Made by a program: the position numbers and the translations under genes. This document shows, one piece after another, positions 6,569-11,069 of a stretch of DNA of 11,069 bases. This DNA is from an uncultured Eggerthellaceae bacterium. Lineage in GTDB: Bacteria; Actinomycetota; Coriobacteriia; Coriobacteriales; Eggerthellaceae. The first letter of the stretch is position 1; every line of letters starts with the position of its first letter. Location of the stretch: positions 1-11,069 of the forward strand of contig CABVEH010000022.1 in the NCBI GenBank assembly GCA_902497215.1, in the 5' to 3' direction. Below the pieces are notes generated by a model. That model ran no database searches and was not told where the DNA came from. It saw nothing but the letters and a program-made list of their open reading frames with translations.

Positions 6569-9500
6569 ATGACGGCAAGGGCGTTCACAACAAGGGTGAA
6601 GGGCGGCATGCGCGCAGTCGCGTCGGTCGTCGTTGCTGCGGCGCTCGTCATGCCCGCGTTCCCTCTCTCCCAGCTGGCCCCCGCCTACGCCGACACAGTC
6701 GAAGTCGCCGACCAGCAAGCCGTCACGGACCAGCAAGCCACTACTACTGGCTCTTCACCACAAGGCGCTTCCGAAATCTCCACGGCGCATCCCGACCAGA
6801 TATACGCGGAGCTCGCCCTGGACGGAAGCACCATCGACGCCTACGACAACGTCACTGCCGGAAGCGACGCCCTGTCTTCGACGGAAAGCATGGACCTGGC
6901 CAGCCTTCCCAAAACCGACGAAGAGAAGCAGGCCATACTCGACGGCTACCTTGCCGACGGCACGATCTCCGAAGAAGACCTGAACGACGAATTCATCGTC
7001 GAATCCCTCACTGGCGAATACATGGAAGCCGACCAGGCCGATCCGGCCGAGAAATGCGCGAACGAGCAAGAAGGCTTCGAAGATGCCATGCGCGCAGACG
7101 AAGAGCGCCAGGCGGAAGCCGAGCGCCAAGCAGCCGAGGCGGTTGCACAGAGCAAGACCTTCACCGAGGAAGAAGTCGAGGCCGCGCAGAAGGAAGCCAA
7201 GGAGGCGGAAGAGGCCTCGGTGGTCCATGACCCCACGCTGTCGTCGGAAGACGTGATCGTCAGACAGCCCGGCGAACAAGGGCCGCTATACCCTGCAGCC
7301 ATCGCTTCCGCCAACGCCGCGCCCCGTGCTAGAAGCCTCAGCGCGCAAAACCTTCAGGCCCGAAGCGGCTCGTATTCCACCGATGTGGTGCTGAAGGACA
7401 TAAAGTCTGTTCTCCTGTACGACGAGTATGGACAGGCGCAGACGCAACAGATCTTCTTCAACTACCTCAAGAACTACCCTGAGCGGCACACTGCCTACGT
7501 TCAGATGGTCAACATGCCATCGTTCTACAGTCCTTTGCTTTCTGTAGACCTAAGGGATGGTTGCATATACCTCACCTTGCAGTTGCCTGTCGGCGCTGGT
7601 GAGGAACCGAAAACCTTCGAGGTGCTGTATACGAAAGGCGCCGACGGGGAAGGCTGGGTGAAGGTGATCTCGGGCCAGCCGACCTCGAACGACGCCACCA
7701 TGATGGCGAACATCGCAAGCACATCAGGTTACGACGCCAGCCGCGAGCAAGCCTATCGCAACGCCTACAAGCTAGCTCCCTACGCGTCCTATGAAGACAT
7801 CGTGAAGTCAGGCAATGCCATCCCCACGACTAGCGGGCTTTACAGCAAGACCATCCAGGAACTCTGGCCCGTGCATGCCGACCAAGGCATGAAGGTCAGC
7901 ATGCTCGAAGGCGAAGAAGAGGACATCGTTCGCAATGTCGTATACTTCTCGGACGGCACGTCCGAAACCACCCACGTGCAGTTCCTGGGAACCAGTTCGC
8001 TCACGGCCTCGTACACGATGGGCGATGCGGGCATCCTCTACCAGCCCGACTTCTGGACGCTCGGCGAGGGCGCGCAACCCGGCATAGACCGCATGGCAGC
8101 ATTCATCCGGTCGAAGACCTACAACAACTACTTCGCCCCGTTCAACTCAAGCGTGAAGATGCATCGCACCGTGCGCGACTATTTCGATCGCAACATCCAC
8201 GAAAAGGCCGAGGAGGTGGCAGCGAACCTGCTCACCAATATTCCTACCTGGAATCCGATGTACTCGGAGTCCGCGCTGTGGAACTACTACATGAATCAAG
8301 CCGAGAACGCCAAGCCCACGGACAATTGGCAATCGCATGCAGTAGAGCTGAAGATGTTCAACCTGTTGTTCCTGTACAACTATTGGGACAGATTCTTGAA
8401 CTTCGGCATTGGCGGCAGCGAAGAAACAGGGTATCAGAACGACGCGAACGCGTTCCTTGTCGTGGCCTTCCGCGGTGGTGTGGTGAAACCGGGGCTCTCA
8501 TTGGTGAACATGACCTATGACGTGCGATCGGATTCCATGACTTCGTACGCTTGGGTTCGCCTGCTCTCGAACACGGTGGTCTACAACAGGCTGAGGCCTT
8601 TCTCCGGAATCGGCGACGTTCCCACCCTGGTCAAGACGCTCGTCATGCGCACGTCCGACTATAACGACGTTGCTAACTGGTTCGCCGACTACATGTCAAC
8701 CATCGCGTTCTATCACGAATACAAGCCGCCTGTGATCGATGGTCATCCCGAAACAGAACAACTTTACTGGCGTGGTTGGGACCAGGCGTCGCGGCGCTAT
8801 CCCGACTACCTTCCCATCTGGCTCACCATGGAACCCGGCGCTATGTACATGGGCTCAACTTCCATGCTCTTTGCTTGCGGTTCAACCTACATTTACACCG
8901 CTCCTGCCAATTTCAAGTTCAATGATGCATTCCGAGCGACCTTCAAGGCAAGACTGGACAACATCTTCCCCCACGCTGCCAAGTACTCGTCGACGGTGGC
9001 GACCATCGTGGGCAAGGAGCGCGTGAACACCACCATCGTCCTTACGCTGGACAACATGACCTCTCGATACGATTCCGCCAACGGCTCCTCCCAGAACGTC
9101 TTCTACGAGAGCCACGGGCTGTGGGGCAAGTTCTACACCGAAGACCCTTGGCAGAAGAACTTCTTCGACGTAAGCGAACTCTACGACACTACGGGCGGAC
9201 AGGGTGCGGCGGCTGCAACGATCAATTCGACTCCTACCAAGAAGCGCATCCTGTTCCTCGCCTACACATCGCTTTCATGCGGTTGGTCGTATTACTGGTC
9301 GCATGAGTTCGCACACGCCTTGGACAACGACGTCTTCCTTGGTGGCGATCGTCGCGACGGAGCCTCCAACGAGGACTTCACCGACGGCCTTCTTACCCAG
9401 GGCCATGGGTCGCTCTCGCCGATTCTCAATCTTTGTTACGACTACAACACCTCGTCCGACATCATGTCGAACTACACCCGGGACCGCATCTATGGGAAAG

Positions 9501-11069
9501 ACCAGTCGGACGACTTCTACAAGAAGGTGTACGAGACGCTGGACGTTTTGGATTACGCTGCGCTTCAAGCATTTCTGCGGCTCGACAAGGACGAGCAGAA
9601 CGCCGTGGCATCGCAGGCGTGGTTCAGCGGGCAGAACGGTACCAGCCCCTTGGATTCCGGTGCCAACGCCGTCGCACTTTGCTCCAGAAGCAAAGTGCTT
9701 GACGGCTACGATGGCACCACCGCCACCATGCCGGTGAACGAATCTGCGTTCAACGACGGCTCGAAGAAGTTCGAGACCATCGAAGAGGTCTACGACAATC
9801 AGCTGTTCCTGCGCGGAGGCATTCCCGACGGCGGCAGCATCACCTGGCAACGGCAGATATACGTCAGCGAGGACAACCGCGGCGTCTGGTGGTTCCCGGT
9901 GCATGCCAACACCTTCTACCCCGACTCGCGTTCCTTCAAGGTGATGATGTACCGCATGATGGGCCGCGAGGGATACGACGCGTTCGCGACCTACGGAAGC
10001 GCCGGCGGCAACGACCTTCAGAAGCTCAAGCAGATCACGGGTTGCTCTTCCTACAAGGAATGGCAGATGCAGACATGGAGCGGCATCGAGGCCAAGAAGG
10101 GCAGCCTTGCCTATGCCGACTTCGACGACCTGGTGGACAAGTTCGAGGTGGCCCTGAAGTCCGATGCCAGCATGAACGACCGCAACCTGGGGTCCATGTC
10201 TTCGCTGCGAATCCGCATGTTCTACATGATGAAGCGCGTGACCGACGACTTCCGCTACGGAATCTACGAGAACCCGAAGCCCGTCACCCATGTCAGCACG
10301 CTGAGCGATCTGCTGAAGATCGCGGACAACCCGCAAGGCAACTACGTCCTCGACAACGACATCGACGCCAGCAGCGTTCAGTTCGAGGCAGGCGGAGCGC
10401 TGCTCGACGGCGTCTTCTACGGCAAGCTCGACGGGCAGGGCCATAAGATTTCCGTGAAGGACAGCCCGCTCGGTGGTCTTTTCGCTGGCGCGCGCCATGC
10501 TTACATCAAGGACCTTACGCTTGAAGGCGTTGCTTCCGACGCCGTGTCTCCCACCATCGTCAATTGCGAGCTGGAGAACGTAAGCTACATACGGTTCGAG
10601 CGCAACATATGGTCGGTCGACGACCTCGTCGGCATGAACGACGACCTGAAGCTCGGCGTGAACAAGTTCCACCTCAGAGCCGACCTCGACCTTGCCGAGT
10701 GGTCCTCTGCGAATGCTGCAGCCGAAACGAAGAAGCTTTCCGTGATAACGCAACTGATGAGCGGAACCCAGGTAGACCCCAAGGTGTTCGACGGCCACGG
10801 GCACACGATAACCGGACTTGATGGGGCGTCGCTGTTCGACCGCGTGTGCTTTGCCGAAATCCGCGACCTCGCCATTACGAATTCGAAGAACCTTCAGGAC
10901 GCCGCTAGCGTATCGTTCGTGTCGCTGATTGCGTCAAGGTCGTACATGTCGAAGTTCTCAGACATCTTCTTCAGCAACGTTTTGCTTAGCGGCAGGTCTC
11001 AGATCGGATTCGTTTCCGGCGATGATGGCTTTGCAAATGTCGCGGGGAAAGACACGCGAGATGGTGGCT
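6569..11069 (+). CDS. M26 (ZmpB/IgA1-protease-like) zinc metalloprotease, 3' end outside window
   Basis: The first 1500 codons of a secreted peptidase; the frame stays open to the window edge. Residues 1-41 are a signal peptide with likely cleavage after AYA. Residues ~152-217 are acidic, rich in Glu/Ala/Gln and probably helical or coiled coil. An M26-type catalytic module follows, with HEFAH at 912-916 (zinc ligands His912 and His916, catalytic Glu913). It continues as ALDNDVFLGGDRRDG and NEDFTDGLL, the pattern seen in streptococcal Zmp proteins; Glu935 is the probable third ligand. From ~1242 two M26_N/GLUG-like units follow: NYVLDNDIDAS, LDGQGHKI and YIKDLTLEG, then FDGHGHTI and IRDLAI. 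M26 enzymes cleave IgA1, mucins or other host proteins; the substrate here cannot be predicted. The start at 6569 has AAGGGG nine bases upstream. ATGs at 6530 and 6608 (GAAGGG nearby) are alternatives that keep the signal peptide. A wall-sorting signal may lie beyond the window. Confidence 0.85.
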   Translation, partial: MTARAFTTRVKGGMRAVASVVVAAALVMPAFPLSQLAPAYADTVEVADQQAVTDQQATTTGSSPQGASEISTAHPDQIYAELALDGSTIDAYDNVTAGSDALSSTESMDLASLPKTDEEKQAILDGYLADGTISEEDLNDEFIVESLTGEYMEADQADPAEKCANEQEGFEDAMRADEERQAEAERQAAEAVAQSKTFTEEEVEAAQKEAKEAEEASVVHDPTLSSEDVIVRQPGEQGPLYPAAIASANAAPRARSLSAQNLQARSGSYSTDVVLKDIKSVLLYDEYGQAQTQQIFFNYLKNYPERHTAYVQMVNMPSFYSPLLSVDLRDGCIYLTLQLPVGAGEEPKTFEVLYTKGADGEGWVKVISGQPTSNDATMMANIASTSGYDASREQAYRNAYKLAPYASYEDIVKSGNAIPTTSGLYSKTIQELWPVHADQGMKVSMLEGEEEDIVRNVVYFSDGTSETTHVQFLGTSSLTASYTMGDAGILYQPDFWTLGEGAQPGIDRMAAFIRSKTYNNYFAPFNSSVKMHRTVRDYFDRNIHEKAEEVAANLLTNIPTWNPMYSESALWNYYMNQAENAKPTDNWQSHAVELKMFNLLFLYNYWDRFLNFGIGGSEETGYQNDANAFLVVAFRGGVVKPGLSLVNMTYDVRSDSMTSYAWVRLLSNTVVYNRLRPFSGIGDVPTLVKTLVMRTSDYNDVANWFADYMSTIAFYHEYKPPVIDGHPETEQLYWRGWDQASRRYPDYLPIWLTMEPGAMYMGSTSMLFACGSTYIYTAPANFKFNDAFRATFKARLDNIFPHAAKYSSTVATIVGKERVNTTIVLTLDNMTSRYDSANGSSQNVFYESHGLWGKFYTEDPWQKNFFDVSELYDTTGGQGAAAATINSTPTKKRILFLAYTSLSCGWSYYWSHEFAHALDNDVFLGGDRRDGASNEDFTDGLLTQGHGSLSPILNLCYDYNTSSDIMSNYTRDRIYGKDQSDDFYKKVYETLDVLDYAALQAFLRLDKDEQNAVASQAWFSGQNGTSPLDSGANAVALCSRSKVLDGYDGTTATMPVNESAFNDGSKKFETIEEVYDNQLFLRGGIPDGGSITWQRQIYVSEDNRGVWWFPVHANTFYPDSRSFKVMMYRMMGREGYDAFATYGSAGGNDLQKLKQITGCSSYKEWQMQTWSGIEAKKGSLAYADFDDLVDKFEVALKSDASMNDRNLGSMSSLRIRMFYMMKRVTDDFRYGIYENPKPVTHVSTLSDLLKIADNPQGNYVLDNDIDASSVQFEAGGALLDGVFYGKLDGQGHKISVKDSPLGGLFAGARHAYIKDLTLEGVASDAVSPTIVNCELENVSYIRFERNIWSVDDLVGMNDDLKLGVNKFHLRADLDLAEWSSANAAAETKKLSVITQLMSGTQVDPKVFDGHGHTITGLDGASLFDRVCFAEIRDLAITNSKNLQDAASVSFVSLIASRSYMSKFSDIFFSNVLLSGRSQIGFVSGDDGFANVAGKDTRDGG
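10279..11069 (+). repeat. M26_N/GLUG-like beta-helix units, two copies seen
   Basis: The segment from about residue 1238 to the window edge carries two diverged copies of the same plan. Each has a 'LSDLLKIADNPQGNYVLDND'-like or 'VDDLVGMNDDLKLG'-like lead, then F-x-G-x-(L)DG-x-GH-x-I, then a short strand with G-x-LF and an I-(K/R)DL-x-(L/I) rung. This is the pattern of right-handed beta-helix repeats in M26_N and GLUG proteins, usually linked to substrate or surface binding. The second copy is cut off or continues past the window. Confidence 0.65.

Noticed and set aside
9275..10804. Minus-strand open frame of 509 codons opposite the protease
   Set aside because: It overlaps the HEFAH-bearing catalytic module and the beta-helix units, which are clearly coding on the plus strand.

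Overview
The window reads as a surface-protein region of a GC-rich Gram-positive bacterium, most likely an actinobacterium of the class Coriobacteriia (the Eggerthella/Slackia/Collinsella type of gut or oral anaerobe). The reasons are GC-rich codon use, GC-rich long open frames on both strands, a cell-wall sorting signal of the LAXTG type (LANTGD) typical of high-GC actinobacteria, and large modular secreted proteins. The genus assignment is inference.

Layout, all genes on the + strand. Bases 1-169 hold a short hairpin and the promoter/RBS of the first gene. Bases 170-649 encode a short flavodoxin-like protein. Bases 650-903 are non-coding and hold a perfect 30-bp inverted repeat with a smaller hairpin inside it, one more REP-like unit, and the promoter of the next gene. 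Bases 940-6096 encode a 1718-residue wall-anchored protein: signal peptide, NPCBM carbohydrate-binding-type domain, a large region with a Cys-His-Asn transglutaminase/papain-like signature, an F5/8 type C (discoidin) domain, six Ig-like repeats, a Pro-rich wall spacer and an LANTG sorting signal. Bases 6097-6568 are non-coding: a roughly 380-bp nested palindromic element bounded by REP-like units, then an extended -10 promoter. Bases 6569-11069 are the first 1500 codons of a second giant secreted protein, cut off by the window edge: signal peptide, acidic Glu/Ala-rich helical stretch, M26 (ZmpB/IgA1-protease-like) zinc metalloprotease module with HEFAH, then M26_N/GLUG-like beta-helix units.

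The two giant proteins each have their own promoter of similar design (TGn-TATAAT) and are separated by repeat elements, so they look like independently transcribed genes. Both would act outside the cell: one displayed on the wall, binding glycans and perhaps cleaving or crosslinking protein, the other degrading host or mucosal protein. A role in colonising a mucosal surface is a reasonable inference. The flavodoxin-like gene has no visible functional link to them.

The most unusual material is the repeat family with a GGGGACG core (six copies, all in the non-coding DNA), the nested 6100-6480 palindrome, the NPCBM/transglutaminase-like/discoidin architecture, and the apparent placement of the M26 catalytic module before the M26_N-like module.
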